DNA from: Adiantum capillus-veneris
Lineage: Eukaryota; Streptophyta; Polypodiopsida; Polypodiales; Pteridaceae
Direction of reading: 5' to 3'
DNA length: 64,000 nt
Assembly (NCBI GenBank): GCA_014529385.2
Contig: CM043953.1
Location: 113,765,049-113,829,048 of the forward strand
How positions within the stretch are numbered: position 1 is the first letter of the stretch; each line of letters begins with the position of its first letter. Below the pieces are notes generated by a model. It made no database searches. It was not told the DNA's origin and saw only the letters and a program-made list of their open reading frames with translations. Both the position numbers and the translations under genes were made by a program. Below, in pieces: positions 55,762 through 64,000 of this stretch.

Positions 55762-56399
55762 GTAAGAAAAGCTTTGTGCACTGTTTACACCTCAAGTGCA
55801 TGGTTGTATTTGTGGGTGAAAGATGCACAGCCGGCAACTCTTGAAGTGTTTTAGTGTATGATAATGTATGTTTAAGGGACAAACTCATAGCTGATTAGTG
55901 TTTGAATAGCTGTCTATTTGCAGCAGATGAAATAACATTCTGCATTTCAGACAGGCTAGGGCAGGGCTTATTCTGCTGCTTCGGTTTCTTTATGATTCAC
56001 AGGACTCGTGTAGAAAGAAGGATAGATTAGTGCCTGAAAAAGATCAAGGTGGCCTATGAGGCCCAAAATGTGTACAAGTATTGTGTGTCTCATCATTCAG
56101 TTCAACCAAAATGAAGAGGTCCTAAATACCATTTCTTTTTTCTCGTAATGAGCATTATTGCATCATTTCAAATTCATCTTTTTAGGGGGAGCGTTCTTCT
56201 ACTGTAGATGGCAGGATTTATGATGGGTCTGCTGGGCTGTTTTGAGGATGGCAGCTTAGCGACAGCATTTCAGGTTTGTAGACTTCCATATTTCTCACTA
56301 GTCCTTGAGAGATCAGAGTGACATTACATGCCGCTTGATTGCACACTCTTCATGTCATCTGCCTTAGGCATGAATGAACCAAATTATTGCACCAAAGGT

Positions 56400-56756
56400 G
56401 CTATACTACAGAGCGCACTTCATGAGCATCTCGGAGGAGGATGGATTCATACAGAGACCTTGATGCATGGAGGGGCTTTTATGACATGGTGCCAAGATGA
56501 TGATTGGTCAGCTTAGAGTATCATCACCCCATCTTTGATGATAGAAGCGGGCAGAGCAGTGGGAATTCCTATGACACAGAGGATGTGCAGACTATGCCAA
56601 CAGGAGGTAGAGATTGAAGAACATTATGCCGTAAAACGGTGAACATTCTTTGCATGAATGGTTCTACAAGGGGCAATTGGGCCATCTACGGTGTAAGTTA
56701 GACTATTAGATGCGTATTGCTAGTCTTGCACTGGCCGACATCGAGAAGTATGAGGT
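56400..56756 (+). pseudogene. LINE family 1-related C-terminal fragment
   Basis: + strand reads LHEHLGGGWIHTETLMHGG then, in another frame, IEAGRAVGIPMTQRMCRLCQ QEVEIEEHYAV, aligning with [12 protein letters not shown]... and [20 protein letters not shown] of LINE 1b. The knuckle's last Cys is lost and stops follow. Opposite orientation to the array in intron 7. Confidence 0.65.
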
Positions 56757-57165
56757 GATGTTTTTTTTTCCAAGAAAGAGATCCTTCTATTAGTTAATAA
56801 AACTGCCCATAGGGCTACAACCACCTCTACTAGAGAGGGCTACATCAACCATGGGGGGAGACGCTCTCAATGAAAAACAGCATATGTACAATGAAGGCTA
56901 AATCAAGAGATGGGAGGAGGGAAAAGCCACACAGGTGGGCGGGAGTGCCATCTGGGCTCGCCCCGGACCATGGTGAAGAAAGGCCCAAGGTGCCAGAGTC
57001 AAAAGAGCAACTCTCTGCGCTCCCGCATGCAGATGGAGCTGCCTTGAAGTCTCTCGAATTGTCCCCTGAGAGTATGGATCAACTCCATCAAAAATCTCGA
57101 ACAGTCTCTGCTGGTGGCACAAGGCGAGTCTCGAAGATGCGGAAGCAGCGGGCCCGCCAAATGAA

Positions 57166-57768
57166 CTAGAGTGTCAGGCCATAGACGAGCTCTCGACACA
57201 CCTCTCTCTCTCTCTCATTGCACCACTCCTGTGGGGTAAGCTCTGTAGTCAGCTGGAGTGTAGGTTGGCCCCTTTGTATCACTATCGTCCTGCTGGTGGA
57301 GGATAGCTCAAACTGTAGTGCAGGTCCCGTGAGAGTGGACCAAGCAGTTGCACCCCAGGTGTACTGTCGTGCTGTGGAAAGAGCTGGCATCAGTCTAAGT
57401 ATCCGAAGCCAAACCTGCTGTGCCATAGGACAGTCCCATAGGCAGTGATGCTTAATCTCCAAAGGATGGTCACAACCTGCGCATGTTGCCAAAAGGCTAC
57501 TATGTACTAGCCAACTCCCCACTGCTGTAGCTCTGTGTGCAACTAGCCACCGGAACAAAGTGACTTGCCGCGGCTGTCTGGCATCCCATAGCGGAACCGA
57601 GTTGTGAGACGCTCCTCCTGCCAATGAGGTGCTGTAGTAGGACGAGCCTCTCTCCGTGCTGCCAGTATGTGACGTCCAAGTCGAACAATGTACTGAAAGA
57701 AAGGGACTCCTGGATGGTCGGCTGAGGAGAAAGGGTCCCTCCAAAATCACTCCAAGATCCCGCTGCAC
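57166..57768 (-). pseudogene. LINE 3 RT zinc-binding tail (zf-RVT)
   Basis: WDARQPRQVTLFRWLVAHRA followed by TCAGCDHPLEIKHHCLWDCP, the C..C....E...H.(L/F)..C signature at the end of plant L1-type ORF2 proteins. Frame of 200 codons; broken from the RT upstream. Confidence 0.8.
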
Positions 57769-58858
57769 TCGTGCAAGTGGACAACTCTCCCAAGCCCAAA
57801 GCCTCCAATGGCCTATCTCAAGAGCTGCTGGGTCACGATCGATGACACAAGTCCTCCCGTAGACGCTTACTACTCGGATCCTCTGAAAACAGCACTCTGC
57901 AACCTATGGAGCGTTTATTGAGACTCAGTGTAGTCGACCCTCGCCGTGTATCTCGAAGAACATGAAGGGTACAATCTCTGAGCAAGCACGAACTACGATG
58001 AGGACCTCCAATCGCGTGAAGGCCCCCATCCATCTGTGAGCTGCTATCTCTAGAGGTGTGAGTCACTGAGTTGGTAATGCCTTTGTGATGTCCTAACACA
58101 TGCTCTGCACCCGCACCCCTCTCATGCTCTGCAGCTGGATGCTATGTCACTCCTCTGGCAAACTTGAGAATTGAAGCCAATCACCTAGAGTGCGTGCTGG
58201 ACCCTCTGCCATGGGACCCCAAGAAACATGGGGCCTACTACCAACCAAGTGGCCTCTCCGAGTGCTGACCAGGGGTTTCAAACAAGGACTGTCTCAAGGG
58301 CTCCTCCGTGTAGGTGGGCTGGTGCTACTCCAGGCCTCTCCGTAGCTGCTCCCATGAGCGAAACAGGCTCATAGCAAAACGATTTTTTAGTCTCTTGCTC
58401 ATACCAACTGTGCGCATCTTTGTGAAGATCCATCTGATGGAAGGTCTCCAAGGGTCTCCTGCCTGAGGTACTCGAGCTCTAAGCCACTGAAGCAAAAACT
58501 CCTTCCAGGGCTCCTCCCCTGGAAGCAATCCTCTGACAACAAACTTCCCAAGAAGGGTTCTACTCTGCTATGTTGGGTCTATGATCCCCAACCCCCCCTG
58601 AGAACAAGGTAGAGTGATGACCTGCTAGGCTACTTTGGCCCGGGCTATCTGAGTGTCCTGCCCTGACCAAAGAAAGTTCTTGATCCGCCTCTCTACTTGG
58701 CTGATTCAGGAGCTCGAAAAGATCCAACAAGATGATATGTACCACATAGTAGCCAACAACACCTGGTTGGCCACTACAACTCTACCTACCAAAGAGAGTC
58801 GTGCGGAGCTCCAATGTAACAACTTCCTCCTGACGGATAGGAGGAGGGGAGCAATTTG

Positions 58859-59748
58859 CTACTTAGGAGACAAGTCCAGGCCAACTTGACAGCCCAAGTA
58901 TCGAACTGCAGTCCCTGGGGGGATCCATCTAAAACCCTCACCTGGTAGCCAATCAGGCGTAGGAGCACTGCCAACCCAAAAAGCCACTGTCTTCCTCCAT
59001 TTGATCAGTGCGCCTGATGCACAACAAAACGTCGCTAGAGCCTGCTTACACCTGTGCGGGTTGGCCTCCTGGCTCTCCAAGTACAAATCTAAGTCGTTTG
59101 CAAACTCAACATCTAGTAGCTCATCGCCCTGAATAGGGAGCGCTAAGCCACGTAGACCAACCTGTTGTGAAACCAAGAATCTGCTCATCGCCTCAACATA
59201 GAATAGAAAGAGGAAGGGAGCAAGAGGACAACCTTGCCTGGCCGAACGTGTGAGCATGAAACGGTCTCCTCTACCTCCTGCCAAAAGCACTTGCTGTGTG
59301 CACGTCTGTAGAGAGTTGACACACCTCTGATCCAAGCATCTGAGAAGCCCATCCTGCGTAGAGTGCCCTCCAAAAATTCCTAGTCGACTCTATCGTAGGC
59401 CTTCTCAAAATCGAGAAGAAGTATCGCTAGATGCTCACCTCTGAGGTGTGTGAGAGGAGATGTCTCCCAAAAAGTGAAGATGTTGTCAAGGATACTCTGC
59501 TCCTTGAAAAAACCTGTATGGGTCCCATGTATAATGCTCTCTAGAAGTGGCTGAATCCTCAAACTCAAAGCCTTGGTTAGAATTTTGTAGGCTGAGTTGA
59601 GGATGGTGATGGGCCACCACTGTCGAATCTCATCCAAGGAGCCACCCTCCTTGGGAATGAGGTAGATCAAGCCCTCACTCATGCTGCTGGGCATCTCTCG
59701 TGTGTGCAAGATGTACTGAAAAGCATTGCAGAGGTCTGAGCCGAGCAA
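58859..59748 (-). pseudogene. LINE 3 reverse transcriptase
   Basis: Three minus-strand frames line up: MSEGLIYLIPKEGGSLDEIR, WWPITILNSAYKILTKALSL, IHGTHTGFFKEQSILDNIFT and LLLDFEKAYDRVD (motif A intact); then LEGTLRRMGFSDAWIRGV; then RSARQGCPLAPFLFLFYVEA and VEFANDLDLYLES. The catalytic FADD box has become FAND, losing one of the paired Asp residues. Frames are broken at about 59,375 and 59,340. L1-type RT, dead copy. Confidence 0.85.
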
Positions 59749-60172
59749 GTGCTAGTACTCTAAGAAAAAACTGGGAGTCAAACCATCATCACCGTGACAA
59801 CTACCTCGGGGAAGTGCTCTGAGGGCCGCATGGAGCTCCTCTAGTTGAAGAGGCAGCTCAAGCCTCTGGCACATCTCCTGAGTCACAAGACAAGGCATCT
59901 ATGCCCAAACCTGTTCTTTGCATGCATCCTAACGCTCTGACTGAGGCTTTGCTGACAGCAGGTCATGGTAAAAGTCAGTATCAACTGCACGCCTTTCCTC
60001 TGGCTCTGAAGCAACTAACCCCTCGGGCCTCCTCAACTAGTTGACACTGGCGTGCGCATGTTGGGGTCCCACTGCCTCAAAGAACGCCCCAGTCACTATG
60101 TCACCCACCTGGGTCCACTGAGATGCCTGTTGATGGAAAGCAAACTCATGACGCCTCTCCTGCGCCTCTCCT

Positions 60173-60690
60173 CTAAAGAGCCACCACTTGCTCTCTGAGC
60201 TCAAAGTCCAACAAGATCCTCTCAGGGATGCGTAGCATCGTGCTCCCCCTCCTCTGTCTATCTGTTACAGTGAGGATCACTGGTGCATGGTCTGAAAAAA
60301 ATGTCTCAGCCAAAATGAAAATTGACCTAGCCAAGTCACATATGTGGTCACTAGCGTAGAAGCGATCTATCCAAGATAGATTCACTCCTCCCACTCTGCG
60401 GTCCGAACAAGAGAAGGCCAGGCTATTTGGGGGCCTCACAAAGCGAGAGTGCTGTCAAACATCTGAAACCCTCAAAGTCATACATAGCCTCTCTCTACTT
60501 GCCAACTTAGCTCCGTGCACAGTAGCATGGCTACCTCCAATCTTGTCAGAGGGGTCCTCCAACATGTTGAAGTCACCCCCAATGCACCATTGCTCTGCAT
60601 GCGGCAGAGACTCTACAATGTGAGACCAAAACTCTGCACGTGCACTTGCCACATTGGGTGCATAGATGTTCAGGAAACCCAAGAGGCAGC
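60173..60690 (-). pseudogene. LINE 3 APE endonuclease, middle and C-terminal parts
   Basis: LGFLNIYAPNVASARAEFW, CIGGDFNMLEDPSDKIGG, then after a break RRVGGVNLSWIDRFYASDH and FSDHAPVILTV: motifs (I/L)YAPN, GDFN, SxIDRFY and SDHxP of L1 endonucleases. The N-terminal N/E motifs are deleted; upstream sequence joins directly to the end of ORF1. Confidence 0.82.
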
Positions 60691-60777
60691 CCTGAACCTA
60701 CATGGTAATCCACTAAGCCCTGCCAGGCACAATAATACCTCTGTCCACAATGGCATGCTGCCAAGAGTCCGCAATAG

Positions 60778-61285
60778 TCACATACCCCTCCTTGTATACC
60801 ACCATGGCGGGATCTGCGTGTCAACAAAGAAGTGTGCCACAATGTGTCTACATCCTGCTGAGTTTGGAGGTGTCACTGAGCATTTGGCCAACGGCCACAG
60901 AGTCTGTACAAGGTCTGTAACCCCCAGGCCTCCCATGTGGTGAGAGAACTCGAGGGCTTGTGCTTGTAGCCACCCCATCACTGAGTCCAGAGTCCAGTCA
61001 GACTGGTCCCTGACACATAGGGAAAAAGGGAAGCCAACCGCCCGCTAAGTCCATGGCCTCTATCCCTCTAGCTGCAAGGAACAATACATGAACTCTGAAA
61101 GAAGCTGCCTCGAAGTCTGGTGAAGGGTTATCGAGAAAACGTGTGAAGTCGTAGGCAAAGAAGTCACACCTACGACGAATGTCAAAGCTCGTCACGAGGA
61201 ACTGCTGCAAAGGGAGATGTCTGCACCAGAAGGAAGGTTCGCAAGAAAGATTGTTCCTCTCTCTCGCCAAGCGACTCATGGCTAA
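60778..61285 (-). pseudogene. LINE 3 ORF1 C-terminal fragment
   Basis: SRLARERNNLSCEPSFWC, CDFFAYDFTRFLDNPSPDFE, LFLAARGIEAMDLAGGWLPF and LQAQALEFSHHMGGLGVTDL match the + strand copy at 62,950-63,410. No domain name assigned to this part. Confidence 0.7.
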
Positions 61286-61488
61286 AGCGTTGCCAAGAGG
61301 GACGCTGCTGCTGTCTGTACCCCTCTGGTCTCGCCATCACTATTGCCTGCCCCCGCCCTCGCGTAGCTTCATCCCCTCCTCCTCCTTCACGTAGCCCTCA
61401 GCCCGCCCCCTGCGCGCTACAGCTCCCCGCAGCCCCACTTGCCCGCCACGCTACTCGCTGCCCTCCCGTTGCCCCCTGCCTGCTACAC

Positions 61489-62550
61489 TTGCCGCTGCAT
61501 CCTCCCGCTTGTTGCCCACAGCCCGTTGCCCACCCGTCCTGCCCGTCGCTACCCAACCCCCCGCCTGCCTGCCCTGTGCCTCGACCACCAGCTTTCGTCT
61601 ACACTCCATCGACTCCTCTTTCTTGCTTGACGGGTCTCACCGGCACCCTCGACATGCTCGGTCCAGCAGGATCTCCCTCGTTCGTCGACGCTCCTCTGCT
61701 TTCTTCACAGCAGCAGACACAAATGGAGGCTCATGCTTCGCCACAGAGGGACTCCACGGAAGCCCCCTTGCCCGACCCCACTGAGCCCACCATTCGACTT
61801 GCTCTCTCACCAACAAAGCAAGTGAGCCTAGCCGCAGAGGTGGACCTCCTGCAGGCGACTTCCGTCATCTGCAAGATTCTCGGTACTAGATCCAATAGAG
61901 GAGAGCTGCGTGATCTTCTCTAGGCCCGTCTTCTTGCAGAGGTGGGCAAGATCTTGGACGTTCAGTTTCTCGGACGAGGCTATTATCAGATCGAGTTTGA
62001 GACCTTCGAGATGGCGTCCAAGGTCATCGCCATGAGCCCATTGACCATCCGAGCAGTACGAGCCTACTTTCGACAGTGGAGACATGGTTTTGACCCTGCT
62101 TCAGATGTTCTGGTAAAGGAGGCAGACCTTCCCATCTCCGTTTGCTTTCTTGGCTTGCAAAGGGAGACCTACGACTTTTGTCCACGATAGGCTCAACGAT
62201 TGGGACTGTCCTGGAGACACCTTGCACGGCAGCCTCAGTAGCTGCCAAGGCGGCCGACATTCCCTCAGTTCGTGTTCTGGTTAGGGACACCCACACTCTC
62301 CCGAAGGTCATCCTACTTCCTCGGGTGAGTGGAAGTTGGTTTAGATAGAGCGTGGAATATTCGGGCCTCTCGAATTAGTGCTGATTTGTCGACAGATGGG
62401 CCATTTTGCGAAGGCCTGTCCACAGAGGAGGCCTCGACCTACACCACAGGCCCAACCCCAGCCTTCAAGGATTGGCTAGCAGCAAAACAGGTAGAGACAC
62501 AGAGCACACAGGCAGAGCCACCCTCCGAGCCTGGGGCTCCGCCGGAGGAG
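61489..62550 (+). pseudogene. LINE ORF1 with DUF4283-like domain and zinc knuckle
   Basis: Proline-rich N-terminus, then (after a stop at 61,921) AEVGKILDVQFLGRGYYQIE, FETFEMASKVIAMSPLTIRA and RAYFRQWRHGFDPAS. This is the DUF4283 fold of plant L1 ORF1 nucleic-acid-binding proteins. Further on, in another frame, CRQMGHFAKACPQRR forms most of a CCHC knuckle. At least two breaks (61,921; about 62,190). Confidence 0.7.
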
Positions 62551-62724
62551 GGATTGTAGCAGGTTCGTGGTCGACGAGAGCATGGGCCTCAACGACAGCC
62601 TGGCACTCAGAGTGGTCCTGAGGCGCTTGCCCAGCAGCACTGGGTTCCCACGGGGAATTGATTCGGTCCTCTTCAGCAGGACGAGGTCCTTGCTCCAGCC
62701 TCCACCCAGCTTCACCCTCGACAC

Positions 62725-62725
<1 letters not shown>

Positions 62726-62776
<51 letters not shown>
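62726..62776. repeat. C51 homopolymer
   Basis: 51 consecutive C within the proline-rich linker of LINE ORF1, flanked by further C-rich sequence to about 62,880. Confidence 0.95.
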
Positions 62777-62934
62777 TTGTTCCCTCCGCCTCTCCTCCTC
62801 ATCCCCCTACTTTTGCCAATCCCCCTCGCCCCTCTTCTCCCCCCCCTCCCATTGCTCCTGCACCCCCCCTCCCCCTCCAGTCCCACAGTCGACCCAGGGG
62901 GCAGGGCCGTCTTCCGCTGCTAGGAGATCTCTTG

Positions 62935-63415
62935 GCAGTGCGTTTGCTACGAGTCGCTTGGCGAGAGAGAGACAACCTTTCTTGCGACCCCCTCTTTTGG
63001 TACAATTGTCTCCCTTTGCAGCAGTCCCTTGTGGTCTGACGAGCTTCGAAATTTGACACCGATGGGACTTCTTTGCCTACAACTTTACCCGCTTTCTCGG
63101 CGACTCCTCACCAGACCTTGAGGTAGCCTGCTTCAGGGTTCATGTTGTGTTCCTTGCAGCTAGGGGGATAGAGACCTTGGACTCGGTGGTTGGCTTCTCT
63201 TTTCCCCTTTGCGGCAGAGACCAGACTGAGTGGACTCTCGACTCAGTGTTGGAGTGGCTACAGACACAGGTCGTAGAGTTCTGTCATCACATGGGAGACC
63301 TAAGATTTACAGACATGCTTCAGAATCTTTGGCCGTTGGCCAAGTTTGCTGTGACCCCTCCAGATGCAGCAGGATGTAGACACATTGTGGTTCACTTCTT
63401 TGCTGATATGTAGTG
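62935..63415 (+). pseudogene. LINE ORF1 C-terminal region, + strand copy
   Basis: SRLARERQPFLRPPLLVQL, a stop, FFAYNFTRFLGDSSPDLEVA, VFLAARGIETLDSVVGFSF, LEWLQTQVVEFCHHMGDLR and AGCRHIVVHFFADM. Counterpart of 60,778-61,285 on the other strand. Confidence 0.7.
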
Positions 63416-63621
63416 CCCACCATGCTATGTACACATTCATGAGGACTCCTGGACAGAGGACGTTGCTCTACGCACGGCTCGGTCTACTTGGGCTTGGGCC
63501 ATACACTCTTTGCAGTCACACCTATCTAGAGGACGCTCGGATGCGGATAACTCACCATCCAAGCTAGCCTCGAAGATAGCACGTTTAGCTGCTGCGGCAG
63601 CATCTGTTCTCTCTCGCTCCC

Positions 63622-64000
63622 CATGAGGATCGTCTCATGGAACGTGCAGGGATTAGGTGGGTCCCAATTTTAGCGTCAGAGGGGCCGACTGCGTCAGGAG
63701 CTTCAACGATGCCTTGTGGGAGGAGAGATTGACCTCCTATGCTACAAGAGCATCATCTGTGTGAGAGCCGCATTACACGTTGTGGTCGGCTTTTGTGTGG
63801 ACGATATGATACTTTTTGGTCAATTGCTTTTGGACCTGGAGGCATCCAGGGTGGGGTATGTATGACTATTGCGGATTCTTTGCAGCAGGCCATTGTGGGC
63901 AGAGGGATTATTGTGCCAAGCAGGGCTTAGTGGATCACTATGCAGGTACAGGGTTGCCTTGTGGGCTTCCTGAACATCTATGCGCCTAATGTGGCGAGTG
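63622..64000 (+). pseudogene. Start of LINE ORF2 (APE endonuclease), continues outside window
   Basis: MRIVSWNVQGLGG is the standard start of L1 ORF2, with the metal-binding Asn. A frame break follows; LLCYKS / LQEHHLCESRI carries the (L)QE motif in two frames; GPGGIQGGV and LVGFLNIYAPNVAS follow. It retains the N-terminal part that LINE 3 has lost. Confidence 0.8.

Larger units (their letters stand above)
56761..61285 (-). mobile_element. LINE family 3 (L1-like), 5'-truncated, degenerate
   Basis: A 4.5-kb minus-strand non-LTR element ending in a poly-A tail (T9 at 56,761-56,769 on the + strand). It holds the end of ORF1, most of the endonuclease, RT and the RT zinc-binding tail, broken by several stops and shifts. 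About 400 bp covering the start of ORF2 is deleted relative to the LINE at 61.3 kb. Its truncated 5' end abuts the 5' end of that copy. Confidence 0.85.
55762..64000 (+). other. MMT intron 9 (more than 8.2 kb, acceptor outside window)
   Basis: Deduced from the strong donor at 55,762 and the absence of the remaining MMT coding blocks. It contains LINE copies on both strands. Confidence 0.75.
61300..64000 (+). mobile_element. LINE family 3, second copy, + strand (3' part outside window)
   Basis: Begins in a C-rich 5' region at about 61,300, followed by ORF1 and the start of ORF2. The window ends inside the endonuclease at GFLNIYAPNVAS. Head to head with the minus-strand copy. Confidence 0.82.

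Noticed and set aside
62567-63056. Polyproline open frames and a Gly-rich minus-strand frame
   Set aside because: By-products of the C51 run and C-rich linker in LINE ORF1.
1-64000. tRNA, rRNA or snRNA genes
   Set aside because: Initiator-Met complementary strings at 5873 and 18,687 are LTR primer-binding sites. No cloverleaf-like sequence or conserved rRNA segment was noticed; a tRNA search could not be run.

Overview
This window is nuclear DNA from a land plant with a large, transposon-rich genome. Its one clear host gene is the 5' half of methionine S-methyltransferase (MMT), a plant-specific enzyme. Everything else I recognise is retrotransposon sequence, a DNA-transposon relic, tandem repeats and (CT)n/(GA)n microsatellites. 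Introns up to 24.7 kb, and LINEs unlike the usual flowering-plant L1 type, make me lean towards a large-genome non-flowering plant (fern, lycophyte, gymnosperm), but the sequence alone does not settle this.

Layout. 1-2.8 kb: remains of two Ty1-copia elements and a gag fragment. 3.6-4.05 kb: a ~150-bp tandem repeat. 5641-9430: a decayed copia element with both LTRs, a PBS and a PPT. 9.7-10.1 kb: a MULE transposase relic. 12,151-55,761: nine exons of MMT on the + strand (604 codons), with at least one further exon beyond the window. Intron 1 (24.7 kb) holds a pol-less LTR element (14.36-17.18 kb) and a nested pile of Ty3-gypsy elements (17.7-36.4 kb). Exons 2-7 are compact (37.1-39.8 kb). Intron 7 (15.4 kb) holds LINE relics, an LTR nested in another LTR, and a same-orientation array of LINE copies separated by (GA)n tracts (45.1-53.3 kb). 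Exons 8-9 lie at 55.2-55.8 kb. Intron 9 (more than 8.2 kb in the window) holds two LINEs of another family lying head to head.

Retroelement logic. Gypsy family A has ~1.2-kb LTRs starting TGTCACRTG and ending CTTACA, with an initiator-Met-type PBS; it is present seven times. Gypsy family B is interrupted three times: by a family A solo LTR in its RNase H, by a deleted family A element in its 3' LTR, and by gypsy element C in its reverse transcriptase. Element C (25,610-32,085) is the youngest: two 1109-bp LTRs differ at about a dozen sites by eye. Its gag is split by a pol fragment (RNase H, second RNase H, start of integrase) from a different, Tat-like gypsy lineage.

The candidates I consider most unusual are the LINE array that appears to use (GA)n/(CT)n microsatellites as its target, the chimeric element C, and the very large MMT gene in which most intronic retroelements lie antisense. 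No tRNA, rRNA or CRISPR array was found. Boundaries of decayed elements are approximate unless exact ends are argued from TG/CA termini, PBS or PPT.
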